DNA from: Arcticibacter pallidicorallinus
GTDB lineage: Bacteria; Bacteroidota; Bacteroidia; Sphingobacteriales; Sphingobacteriaceae
DNA: 64,000 nt
Reading direction: 5' to 3'
Assembly (NCBI RefSeq): GCF_003002875.1
Contig: NZ_PVTH01000002.1
Span: 186,001 to 250,000 of the forward strand
The translations under genes were made by a program, and so were the position numbers. The notes beneath the pieces were generated by a model. The model ran no database searches, was not told the origin of the DNA, and saw nothing but the letters and a program-made list of their open reading frames with translations. This document shows, in pieces, positions 17,296 through 25,513 of this stretch; within the stretch, counting starts at the first letter, position 1; each line of letters begins with the position of its first letter.

Positions 17296-18726
17296 ATGAA
17301 CACGAAAAGACTATCAGGCTTAGTGCTGGCAATTGGGATGCTGCTATTTATTTCGGCATGCGCAACACGTGAGAAAACAGTCTGGACTTCTACAGAACAG
17401 CCCCTGAAAGAAATGGAGCGTATCAGAGCCCTGATCAAAGCTCCTGTTTTTAAAGATAAAGACTATGATATTACTGCTTACGGTGCTGTGGGAGATGGAG
17501 TGACACTAAATACAGAGGCATTCCGCAGAGCAATCGAAGATTGTAATAAAAACGGAGGTGGCCGGGTGATCGTACCGTATGGCAAGTTCCTTACAGGAGC
17601 GATTACTTTAAAAAGCAATGTCAACCTGCACCTGGCAGACAGCACAACCATATTGTTCAGCAGAGACCCCGAACACTATCCGATTGTGTTTACCCGCTGG
17701 GAAGGTATGGAATTGATGAACTATTCTCCGTTCATCTATGCCTATGGCGAAGAAAACATCGCTATCACCGGAAACGGCACCTTAGACGGAAATGCTGATG
17801 ACGACAACTGGTGGTATTGGAAGGGAAAAAAGGAGCATGGATGGGATGAAAGTAAGGGACACCAGGGTCCCGCTCGCGATTCGCTTCATGCACTAAACCA
17901 TCAAAAGACCGACCCTAAAACCCGTATTTTCGGAAAGGGTCATTACCTGAGACCAAATTTCATCCAACCCTACAAATGCAATAACATCCTGATTTCGGAC
18001 ATCAAGATGATCAACTCACCCATGTGGAACCTTAATCCGGTGTTGTGTGAGAACGTGACCATTGAACGCGTTAAGATCATATCTCACGGACCAAATAACG
18101 ACGGTGCAGATCCCGAATCATGTAAGAATGTATTGATTAAAGACTGTTTCTTCGACACTGGTGATGATTGTATCGCTATTAAATCGGGAAGAGATGAGGA
18201 TGGACGTTCCATCAACAAGCCGGCAGAAAACCACATCATCGAAGGCTGCGAAATGAAAGAAGGTCACGGTGGAGTGGTAATTGGAAGTGAGATATCCGGT
18301 GGCGCACGTAATATCTTCGCTGTCAATTGTGTTATGGACAGTCCTGATCTGGACAGGGTTCTCCGCATAAAAACCAGCTCAAGTCGCGGTGGTGTCATTG
18401 AAAATATCTTTATGAAAGATATCAAAGTGGGTACCTACCGCGAAGCTGCCGTAAGATGTAATATGTTCTACGAGGCTCCGGGAGACTTTATACCTACTAT
18501 CCGCAATGTCTGGGTGGAAAACATGCACGTAGAAAAAGGTGGCACCTACGGATTGCTGGTAAACGCCTACAAAGAGTCGCCTGTCGAAAATCTGAGAATG
18601 GTCAATTGCACAATCAACGGTGTCCAAATTCCTTTTAAGGTTGACTACGTTGAAAATCTAAAGTTTGATAATGTAAAAATCAATGGAGAAGTCACCGTTC
18701 TTCCCGATAGCTTAAGCTCCAAATAG
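17296..18726 (+). CDS. Polygalacturonase-like lipoprotein (GH28)
   Basis: Secreted pectin hydrolase with a right-handed parallel beta-helix. The lipoprotein signal is LLFISAC (Cys22). The N-terminal AYGAVGDGVTLNTEAFRRAI is the usual start of the helix. GH28 catalytic motifs are visible: NNDGADPES (about 266, the NxD motif), DTGDDCIAIKSGRD (about 287, the DD pair), GHGGVVIGSE (about 322) and RIKTSSSRGG (about 356). It should act outside the cytoplasm on polygalacturonan or rhamnogalacturonan. Many Bacteroidota relatives are exo-acting; the type of attack cannot be read from sequence alone. Genes on both sides are 17 and 23 bases away, consistent with one transcript. Confidence 0.9.
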   Translation: MNTKRLSGLVLAIGMLLFISACATREKTVWTSTEQPLKEMERIRALIKAPVFKDKDYDITAYGAVGDGVTLNTEAFRRAIEDCNKNGGGRVIVPYGKFLTGAITLKSNVNLHLADSTTILFSRDPEHYPIVFTRWEGMELMNYSPFIYAYGEENIAITGNGTLDGNADDDNWWYWKGKKEHGWDESKGHQGPARDSLHALNHQKTDPKTRIFGKGHYLRPNFIQPYKCNNILISDIKMINSPMWNLNPVLCENVTIERVKIISHGPNNDGADPESCKNVLIKDCFFDTGDDCIAIKSGRDEDGRSINKPAENHIIEGCEMKEGHGGVVIGSEISGGARNIFAVNCVMDSPDLDRVLRIKTSSSRGGVIENIFMKDIKVGTYREAAVRCNMFYEAPGDFIPTIRNVWVENMHVEKGGTYGLLVNAYKESPVENLRMVNCTINGVQIPFKVDYVENLKFDNVKINGEVTVLPDSLSSK

Positions 18727-18749
18727 TTAATAGGTGCAAATCATTTCCC

Positions 18750-21700
18750 ATGTATAAAAGTACTCTTTTGATCCTCGCAGGACTTCTGTTCTGCGGGAAT
18801 GCGAATATAAATGCTCAGTCGCCGCTTGCTTCCAAACAACTCTGGCATCAGAAAGAACGATCAATCCATTACCGTCCCGATGGTAAGGACTTCGTTTTGG
18901 TCAATGGAACGAAGCGTTTCAACCGTGCCCTTTACGGCACCAATACAGCTTTCCGCGTCGAAGCGGGCGATCTGCCTGAGTTTTCTATGTATATGCCGGG
19001 CATGGGGGGCAATCTTCAGCTGGGTTTGGTGTCCGGAACAAACAGTAAATGGATCATTCAGGCGAAAGATATTAAAAGTATCTATCGCCCCGGATCGATG
19101 CTCTATGAGATCAAAGACCCTGTGCTGGGTTCAGGTACGTTGCATGTCAGCGTATTGGCCCTTGCGGATGCCGAGGGTATGATAATAAAGGCAGCATTTT
19201 CAGGTGTGCCTGAAAATGTTAGCCTGATATGGGCTTTTGGTGGCGCTTCCGGTAAGAAGTTCAGTCGCAGCGGCGATATTGGTGCCGACCCAGAATCTTC
19301 GTTTTACTTAAAGCCTGAAAACTGTCAGAACAACAACTATAAGCTATCGGGCAAGAGCTTTCAGCTGACTTACGCGTCCTCTCAGCAGCTTACCGGTGTG
19401 CTTTCTGATAACGGTGATATTCGTTTGGCAGACGCTAGTGCTCTTGAATCTCCGTCTTCGCTCATAAAGTCTGCAGCCGGAGAGTTTCCGGTCGTTTCAG
19501 GCACGGTCAAAATGAAGAACGCTGAGGATACCTATATCCTGATCCAAAGACCGGCAGATAAAGGAAAGATAAAACCGTCGGATTTAGCTTTGAAGTTTGC
19601 GCAGGCCGAGCAGGCTAGAACGACACTGGCGCAACGTATTCAAGTAAACACTCCCGATCCGTATATCAATACGATTGGTGGAGCCCTTTCTGTTGCTGCA
19701 GACGGAATATGGGAAAGCCCCACTTTCCTTCATGGGGCAGTGGCCTGGCGGATGAGGCTCAATGCATGGCGTGGTGCCTCTGTTGCTGATCCGCTCGGAT
19801 GGCATGATCGCGCGCTGGAGCATTTCCGCAGCTACGCCAAATCTCAGGTGCTTGAACCGGAAAGGGGACCGGTAGTAGCCGACACCGCATTGAACCTGGC
19901 ACGCCAGGAAGAGAAAATGGGAAATTCCATGTTCAGCAGCGGATATATCTCCCGCAATCCTGACAATAACACCGTTCCACACCATTACGATATGAACCTC
20001 GTATTCTTTGATCAGATGATGAGCCATTTTCAGTGGACAGGCGATCTGACGGTTGCTAAAGAAATGTGGCCGGTAATCAAGCGCCATCTGGATTGGGAGA
20101 AACGGAACTTCGATACCGATGGCGACGGACTGTATGATGCCTACTGCGCTATCTGGGCGAGTGATGCCCTGCAGTATAGCGGGGGCGGGGTTACACATAC
20201 CTCTTCTTATAATTACAGAGCAAATAAAATTGCCGCACAAATAGCCCGTCTGATTGGCGAGGATAGCAAACCCTATGAGCTGGAAGCTGAGAAAATCCAT
20301 AACGCCATCAACAGTACATTATGGATGCCCCGCAAGGGATGGTATGCCGAATATCAAGATCTTCTCGGACTTAAAAAGCTGCATCCGGTACCGGGATTAT
20401 GGACTATCTACCACGCCATCGACTCAAAGGTGCCCGATATGTTTAAAGCATACCAGTCACTTCGTTACGTAGACACCCAGATTCCGAGAATTCCAATTCT
20501 AGCGAACGGCCTGGATGACAAAGATCTCTATACGATCCCTACCACCAACTGGCAGCCCTATACCTGGTCTGTTAACAATGTAGCCTTGGCTGAAGTACTT
20601 CATACTTCGCTTGCTTATTGGCAGGCAGGGAGACCAGATGAGGCATTTAAGCTTTGGAAAAGCAATATTCTGGAATCCATGTATTTAAGCTCCAGTCCCG
20701 GAGGATTTCAACAATTATCCTTCTACGACGCAGTGCGCGGTGAGCTGTACAGAGACTTTGCTGATCCCATTGGTGTGGCCGGACGTACGCTGGTAGAAGG
20801 CCTCTTCGGCATAGAACCGAATGCACTCGCTGATACCTTAACCATTCGTCCGGGATTACCATCCGCATGGGGCTACGCTTCGCTGAAAACACCAGACCTA
20901 TCTTTCGATTTCAAACGAGCCGAGCTTGCAGACCGGTATGTCATCGAAGCATACCGAACCAACCCGATGAATCTCAAACTGGAGATTAAGGCTAAGTCTG
21001 ACCGCGTTAAGAATGTTCGTGTGAACGGCGTGGCTGTGAATTGGAAAGTCTCAGAAAGATCCCTGGGCACACCATCCCTGGAGATATTTGCGGGTAAAGC
21101 TGCAAAATACACCATCGAGGTAGCCTGGGATGGCGATTCGTTCGAACAGCCGTCTGTCAGCCCTGCTTTATACAAGGAATTGTTCAAAGCGGAGTTTAAG
21201 AACGCAAAGATCACCAATGTCTACGATCCTCAACAGATCCTTCAGGATGCGGTGTTCAAAAACAACAAACTGGAAGCCCTCATCGATTCTGAGAACGGAC
21301 ACAAGACTTTTTTCCTGAAGATGAGTCAGGGGAATTTCGTCTGGTGGATGCCCGTAGATATCGAGGTGATGAAGACCGTTGAGCTCATGGCACCAGCTGA
21401 ACAAAATGAGGAAAGCCTCACATTTACGGTAAAAAACAATGGTCCTGCAGTAAGAGGCGAACTTATGCTGAAGGGCGGAAGCCGGATCGTATCCAAGATC
21501 GTGGAGCTGCCTGCCGGCGGTTCAGAAGAAATTGTAGTACCAAAGGAATACGTGTCCGCGGGAACCAACCTCATGCGGGTGGAATACAGACCGGGCGTTT
21601 ATGCCGAAAAGGAAATCATCAATTGGAACGCTTTGCCAAACCAAGGCTCAATCTGGGAGTCGGTAGACCTCTCCGCTGTCTTTAATGATAAAGTAACCAA

Positions 21701-22376
21701 CATTTTCAAAAACAGATACCTGAGTCCGCGCCCCGTGTCTCCAACCCTCCAGCTGCCCACGCAGGGAATAGGAAACTGGTGTTACCCGCTCACCACGGCT
21801 AATATAGATGACAGTGGATTAAGGGAAAAGGCCGGCGAAAAGAACCAGATAGTCCTTCCAAACGGAATACCGATGGCAACATCAGGACTTGTTGATGCCA
21901 ACAATATCGCCTTCACTTCACAGTGGGATAACTATCCCGATTCCATCGTCGTACCGCTGTCGGGTTCAGCCTCACATGCCTACCTGCTTATGGCCGGCTC
22001 TACCAATCCTATGCAAAGCAGAATTGAGAATGGAGTGGTTCAGGTGGTGTATACAGACGGTACTATTGATCGTCTTCCCTTGGTTAACCCCTCAAACTGG
22101 TGGCCAATAGAGCAGGATTATATCAACGACGGTTACGCTTTCAATACAGACAGTCCCAAGCCGTATCGAGTGTACTTGAAAAGTGGTCAGGTGAGTCGCG
22201 ACTTTAAGGACTTTATCTCTATTAAAGGATTTACTGAACGGGGAATAGATGGAGGGGCCGCAACAGTTCTTGATCTTGCACTCGATCCTAAGAAGGAGCT
22301 AAAGGAAATCTCTGTAAAGACCCTGGCCAATGATGTCGTCATCGGATTGATGAGTGTAACCTTACAAAAGATCTAA
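18750..22376 (+). CDS. Large exported six-hairpin glycosidase-like protein (DUF4450-like)
   Basis: Exported protein of 1,208 residues with signal peptide (LLILAGLLFCGNANINAQ). An N-terminal beta-rich region (about 30-290) is followed by an all-helical (alpha/alpha)6-type domain (about 300-720) with aromatic and acidic motifs: SPTFLHGAVAWRMRLNAWRG, RNFDTDGDGLYDAYCAIWAS, TTNWQPYTWSVNNVALAEV and FYDAVRGELYRDFADPIG. It continues into beta-sandwich domains to the C-terminus. This layout recalls rhamnosidase-like six-hairpin glycosidases and the DUF4450 family, but I cannot assign a CAZy family. Asp/Glu in FDTDGDGLYDAY and in RGELYRDFAD are candidate catalytic residues. The roughly 450-residue C-terminal part is unassigned. 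Context points to a pectin-related substrate. Confidence 0.65.
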   Translation: MYKSTLLILAGLLFCGNANINAQSPLASKQLWHQKERSIHYRPDGKDFVLVNGTKRFNRALYGTNTAFRVEAGDLPEFSMYMPGMGGNLQLGLVSGTNSKWIIQAKDIKSIYRPGSMLYEIKDPVLGSGTLHVSVLALADAEGMIIKAAFSGVPENVSLIWAFGGASGKKFSRSGDIGADPESSFYLKPENCQNNNYKLSGKSFQLTYASSQQLTGVLSDNGDIRLADASALESPSSLIKSAAGEFPVVSGTVKMKNAEDTYILIQRPADKGKIKPSDLALKFAQAEQARTTLAQRIQVNTPDPYINTIGGALSVAADGIWESPTFLHGAVAWRMRLNAWRGASVADPLGWHDRALEHFRSYAKSQVLEPERGPVVADTALNLARQEEKMGNSMFSSGYISRNPDNNTVPHHYDMNLVFFDQMMSHFQWTGDLTVAKEMWPVIKRHLDWEKRNFDTDGDGLYDAYCAIWASDALQYSGGGVTHTSSYNYRANKIAAQIARLIGEDSKPYELEAEKIHNAINSTLWMPRKGWYAEYQDLLGLKKLHPVPGLWTIYHAIDSKVPDMFKAYQSLRYVDTQIPRIPILANGLDDKDLYTIPTTNWQPYTWSVNNVALAEVLHTSLAYWQAGRPDEAFKLWKSNILESMYLSSSPGGFQQLSFYDAVRGELYRDFADPIGVAGRTLVEGLFGIEPNALADTLTIRPGLPSAWGYASLKTPDLSFDFKRAELADRYVIEAYRTNPMNLKLEIKAKSDRVKNVRVNGVAVNWKVSERSLGTPSLEIFAGKAAKYTIEVAWDGDSFEQPSVSPALYKELFKAEFKNAKITNVYDPQQILQDAVFKNNKLEALIDSENGHKTFFLKMSQGNFVWWMPVDIEVMKTVELMAPAEQNEESLTFTVKNNGPAVRGELMLKGGSRIVSKIVELPAGGSEEIVVPKEYVSAGTNLMRVEYRPGVYAEKEIINWNALPNQGSIWESVDLSAVFNDKVTNIFKNRYLSPRPVSPTLQLPTQGIGNWCYPLTTANIDDSGLREKAGEKNQIVLPNGIPMATSGLVDANNIAFTSQWDNYPDSIVVPLSGSASHAYLLMAGSTNPMQSRIENGVVQVVYTDGTIDRLPLVNPSNWWPIEQDYINDGYAFNTDSPKPYRVYLKSGQVSRDFKDFISIKGFTERGIDGGAATVLDLALDPKKELKEISVKTLANDVVIGLMSVTLQKI

Positions 22377-22405
22377 AAAATAGTATAACCGACAAAACCA
22401 AGTAT

Positions 22406-24547
22406 ATGAAAGTGAAAAAGATTTTATGCGGTCTGGGAATAGCTCTATCACAAGTGCTGTTCGTAAACGCACAGCCGATAAATCGCCAGGCGGTGGTAAG
22501 CCGCCATAATGTTGTTAACACCAAAATTGATTCCCTTACTTCGCTCTCCCTCGGAAATGGAAAGTTCGCTTTCACAGCAGACGTTACCGGTCTGCAGACT
22601 TTCCCGGAGGCATACAAGAAAGGCGTAAGTCTCGGAACCCAGTCCGAATGGGGTTGGAATAGCTTTAAAGATACAATAGGGTACGACTTCTCCGAAATCC
22701 TCCGGAACTATAATTTAAACGGCAGAATGATCTCCTATGCCGTGCAATGGTCCGAGCCCTTAAGAAAACGGCAGGTAGCAGACTGGTTTAGAAAGAATCC
22801 TCACCGCATCCATTTGGGGCATCTTGGCTTTGAAATTCAGAAGCAGAACGGTGCGATGATCAGTAAAACCGATGTTAAAAACATCAGGCAGGAGCTTGAC
22901 CTCTGGACAGGGATACTCAAAAGTACTTTCACCGTAGACAACATCCCTGTAGAAGTAACCACAACGGTTCATCAGGATCAGGATGTCGTTTCCGTTCGCG
23001 TGAAGTCTAAACTTGTTACAAGCGGAAGACTGAAAATCGGCCTCCGCTTCCCTTATCCAACAGCGGAGTTCCTTGATGAAGGCGCTAATTGGGCGGATGC
23101 TCAAAAACACCAGTCTTCCATCCTCTCGTCATCAACTGATGGAGCTGTAATCGAGCATAAGCTCGAGGGTATAACCTATTTCTCAAACCTGAAATGGAAC
23201 GGGGGCAGCGTCAAAGCAGCAACCACCCCTCATTCCTTCCATATCATTCCTGCCAAAGGATCAGATATTCTTGAGCTGAGCTGCCTTTTTAGTCCCGCAC
23301 AGACAACAGCAGCAGCCGTACCAGCATACCAGGAGAGCGAGAACAGCAGTAAAGCCCAGTGGGCCGCCTTCTGGAACAGCGGCGCAGCGATCGACTTCGC
23401 TGGAAGTACTGATCCGAGAGCCAAAGAGCTGGAAAGAAGAACGGTCTTGTCACAATACCTCACCAAGCTGCAGTGCGCAGGGTCTTTCCCTCCACAGGAA
23501 ACCGGCCTTACTTTCAACAGCTGGTTCGGAAAACCACATCTGGAGATGCATTGGTGGCATGCAGTGCACTTCGCTTTATGGAACCGCGTAGACCTCATGG
23601 AGAAGAGCCTTGGCTTCTATGCGCAGGTACAGGAAAAAGCCGAAGCACTTGCTAAACGGCAGGGCTTTAAGGGTGCGCGTTGGCAAAAAATGACCGATCA
23701 TAACGGAGATGAAGCTCCTTCTTCTGTCGCAGCTTTCCTGATCTGGCAGCAGCCCCACCTGATCTATATGGCCGAACTCGCTTATCGCGATAAGCAGGAC
23801 ATAGCAATCCTTGAGAAATACAAAGACCTGGTATTCGCTACAGCCGAATTCATGGCCTCTTTCCCGACGTATGATAAAGCAAAAGACCAGTACAATCTGG
23901 GCAAAGGGCTTATTCCTGCGCAGGAGGTATTTAAGGCTGAAGAAACCTTCAATCCCACCTATGAGCTTGCCTATTGGGATTGGGCGCTTAGAGTCGCACA
24001 AACCTGGAAAGAGCGCCTGGGTATGAGCCGCAATGCTGAGTGGGATAACGTAATCAACAAGCTCGCACCGCTTCCGGTATCTGAAGGGGTCTATCTGGCT
24101 ACAGAAAGCACTCCCGATTCGTATACCACCGATCGCTGGAAGACGGATCACCCGGCTGTTCTGGGAGCTTTAGGTATGGTGCCTCAGTCTAAAAAGCTCG
24201 ATATGCCAACCATGCAGCGTACTTTAGACCTGGTATGGAAGGTATGGTCATGGGATGCTACCTGGGGATGGGACTTCCCGATGACGGCAATGAACGCTGC
24301 CCGTCTAGGCAAACCTGAGCGTGCTATGGACGCACTCTTTATGAAGATACAGACGAACACCTATTTAAAAAACGGACACAACTACCAGGATGGAAGGTTA
24401 CGTATATACCTGCCCGGAAATGGAGGAGTTCTGACTACCGTAGCCATGATGGCCGGCGGATGGGACGGAAGTCAGGGTGTTAATCCCGGCTTTCCTAAAA
24501 ATGGAAAATGGAAGGTACGTTCCGAAGGCTTCAAAAAGATGCCCTAA
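22406..24547 (+). CDS. Exported six-hairpin glycosidase-like protein (GH65/GH95-like architecture)
   Basis: Protein of 713 residues with signal peptide (ILCGLGIALSQVLFVNAQ). An N-terminal beta-sandwich (about 30-290, e.g. LGNGKFAFTADVTGLQTFP) precedes an (alpha/alpha)6 barrel (about 300-690). The barrel motif FNSWFGKPHLEMHWWHAVHF resembles the substrate-site segment of GH65/GH95-type enzymes, and later motifs include NPTYELAYWDWALRVAQ and WSWDATWGWDFPMTAMNAAR. I recognise the architecture but not the exact family. Glu in KPHLEMHW and Glu in NPTYELAYW are candidate catalytic acids. It is last in the glycosidase group, with a strong terminator 14 bases after its stop. Confidence 0.65.
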   Translation: MKVKKILCGLGIALSQVLFVNAQPINRQAVVSRHNVVNTKIDSLTSLSLGNGKFAFTADVTGLQTFPEAYKKGVSLGTQSEWGWNSFKDTIGYDFSEILRNYNLNGRMISYAVQWSEPLRKRQVADWFRKNPHRIHLGHLGFEIQKQNGAMISKTDVKNIRQELDLWTGILKSTFTVDNIPVEVTTTVHQDQDVVSVRVKSKLVTSGRLKIGLRFPYPTAEFLDEGANWADAQKHQSSILSSSTDGAVIEHKLEGITYFSNLKWNGGSVKAATTPHSFHIIPAKGSDILELSCLFSPAQTTAAAVPAYQESENSSKAQWAAFWNSGAAIDFAGSTDPRAKELERRTVLSQYLTKLQCAGSFPPQETGLTFNSWFGKPHLEMHWWHAVHFALWNRVDLMEKSLGFYAQVQEKAEALAKRQGFKGARWQKMTDHNGDEAPSSVAAFLIWQQPHLIYMAELAYRDKQDIAILEKYKDLVFATAEFMASFPTYDKAKDQYNLGKGLIPAQEVFKAEETFNPTYELAYWDWALRVAQTWKERLGMSRNAEWDNVINKLAPLPVSEGVYLATESTPDSYTTDRWKTDHPAVLGALGMVPQSKKLDMPTMQRTLDLVWKVWSWDATWGWDFPMTAMNAARLGKPERAMDALFMKIQTNTYLKNGHNYQDGRLRIYLPGNGGVLTTVAMMAGGWDGSQGVNPGFPKNGKWKVRSEGFKKMP

Positions 24548-24560
24548 TAGTCTAAACATA

Positions 24561-24591
24561 AAACGGGCTGTCTGATAAAGACAGCCCGTTT
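24561..24591. terminator. Strong intrinsic terminator after the glycosidase genes
   Basis: A 13-bp perfect stem AAACGGGCTGTCT / AGACAGCCCGTTT with loop GATAA is followed by further T residues to 24597 on the plus strand. On the minus strand the T-tract is only about 4 bases, so it can also help end pflA transcripts. Confidence 0.9.
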
Positions 24592-24648
24592 TTTTTTATC
24601 TCTCCGGTACCAGGTAGGGTACCAGTAACTTTAACGTTTTTTCAAAGC

Positions 24649-25431
24649 TTATTTAAGCACCACATTGGAGAAATACTTCTGAAATATCGTCAATGCCTTT
24701 TGCTTGCACTCTTCACTAGGGCTCTCCGTGTCCTTTAAGGGATAATTCATTTTCATCAATTCCCATTTGTGCAGACCCAACTGATGGAAAGGAATAATTT
24801 CAACCCGGTCAACGGTCTTGAAGTCTGCGAAACGCTGTCCCCATTCTTCGAGATACTCTTCCTGATCCGTCCATCCCGGTACGAGCACATACCTCAGCCA
24901 CATTCGTTTTCCGGTCGACTCCCGGTAATCCGCCAATGCCAGCGTGGCCTTGTTCGTCAGGCCGGTAAGCTTATGATGAATCTCGTCGTTAATATGCTTC
25001 ACGTCCAGTAGCAGCAAGTCTGTATGCTCCAGAAGCTCATGGACCTGATCATTATTTAAGCGACCATTCGTGTCGAGACAGGTGTTAATACCCTCCGCAT
25101 GAAGGCGTTTAAAAAAGGTGCTCAACTTGCTTCTCTGCAGAAGAGGCTCACCTCCTGAAACCGTTACACCTCCGAATTTGCCGAAGTAAGATTTCTGGCG
25201 AACAGCCCTTTGTACGAGTTCGTCAATAGAAACTAAGGTGCCGCCCCGTACATCAAGAGTATCCGGGTTCTGACAATATAAGCACCGGAACTGGCATCCC
25301 TGAACAAAGATCACCATCCTGATCCCCGGCCCGTCATGGGTTCCAAATGTTTCGAGTGAATGAATCCGCAGATGTTCCGGATCATCAAAATTCAATTTAG
25401 CCGCTTCAATATCCTGTAATGGAAAATACAT
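24649..25431 (-). CDS. pflA: Pyruvate formate-lyase activating enzyme
   Basis: Radical SAM activase that installs the glycyl radical on PflB. The cluster motif CQFRCLYC (Cys46, Cys50, Cys53) follows the family signature ETFGTHDGPGIRMVIFVQG. GGVTVSGGEPLLQ is the SAM-contacting GGEP motif. Length 260 is close to the E. coli enzyme (246), with about 20 extra residues at the N-terminus. It lies downstream of pflB on the same strand, but an intrinsic terminator (25455-25488) separates them, so pflA expression probably relies on read-through. Confidence 0.93.
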   Translation of the reverse strand: MYFPLQDIEAAKLNFDDPEHLRIHSLETFGTHDGPGIRMVIFVQGCQFRCLYCQNPDTLDVRGGTLVSIDELVQRAVRQKSYFGKFGGVTVSGGEPLLQRSKLSTFFKRLHAEGINTCLDTNGRLNNDQVHELLEHTDLLLLDVKHINDEIHHKLTGLTNKATLALADYRESTGKRMWLRYVLVPGWTDQEEYLEEWGQRFADFKTVDRVEIIPFHQLGLHKWELMKMNYPLKDTESPSEECKQKALTIFQKYFSNVVLK

Positions 25432-25454
25432 GCTGTAAGATGTAAAAAATAATC

Positions 25455-25488
25455 CAAAAAAAAGAGGTCAGGTTTATACCTGACCTCT
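25455..25488 (-). terminator. Intrinsic terminator between pflB and pflA
   Basis: AGAGGTCAGGT (25463-25473) pairs with ACCTGACCTCT (25478-25488) around TTAT. On the minus strand the stem is followed by a run of about nine T (25463 down to 25455). It sits 26 bases after the pflB stop and 24 bases before the pflA start, so it should limit pflA relative to pflB. Confidence 0.88.
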
Positions 25489-25513
25489 AACTATTAATAT
25501 ATATAAAAATCGG

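Noticed and set aside
19584-20300. Minus-strand frame of 238 codons inside the 1,208-residue protein gene
   Set aside because: The plus-strand product has a signal peptide and coherent domains; the antisense product has none.
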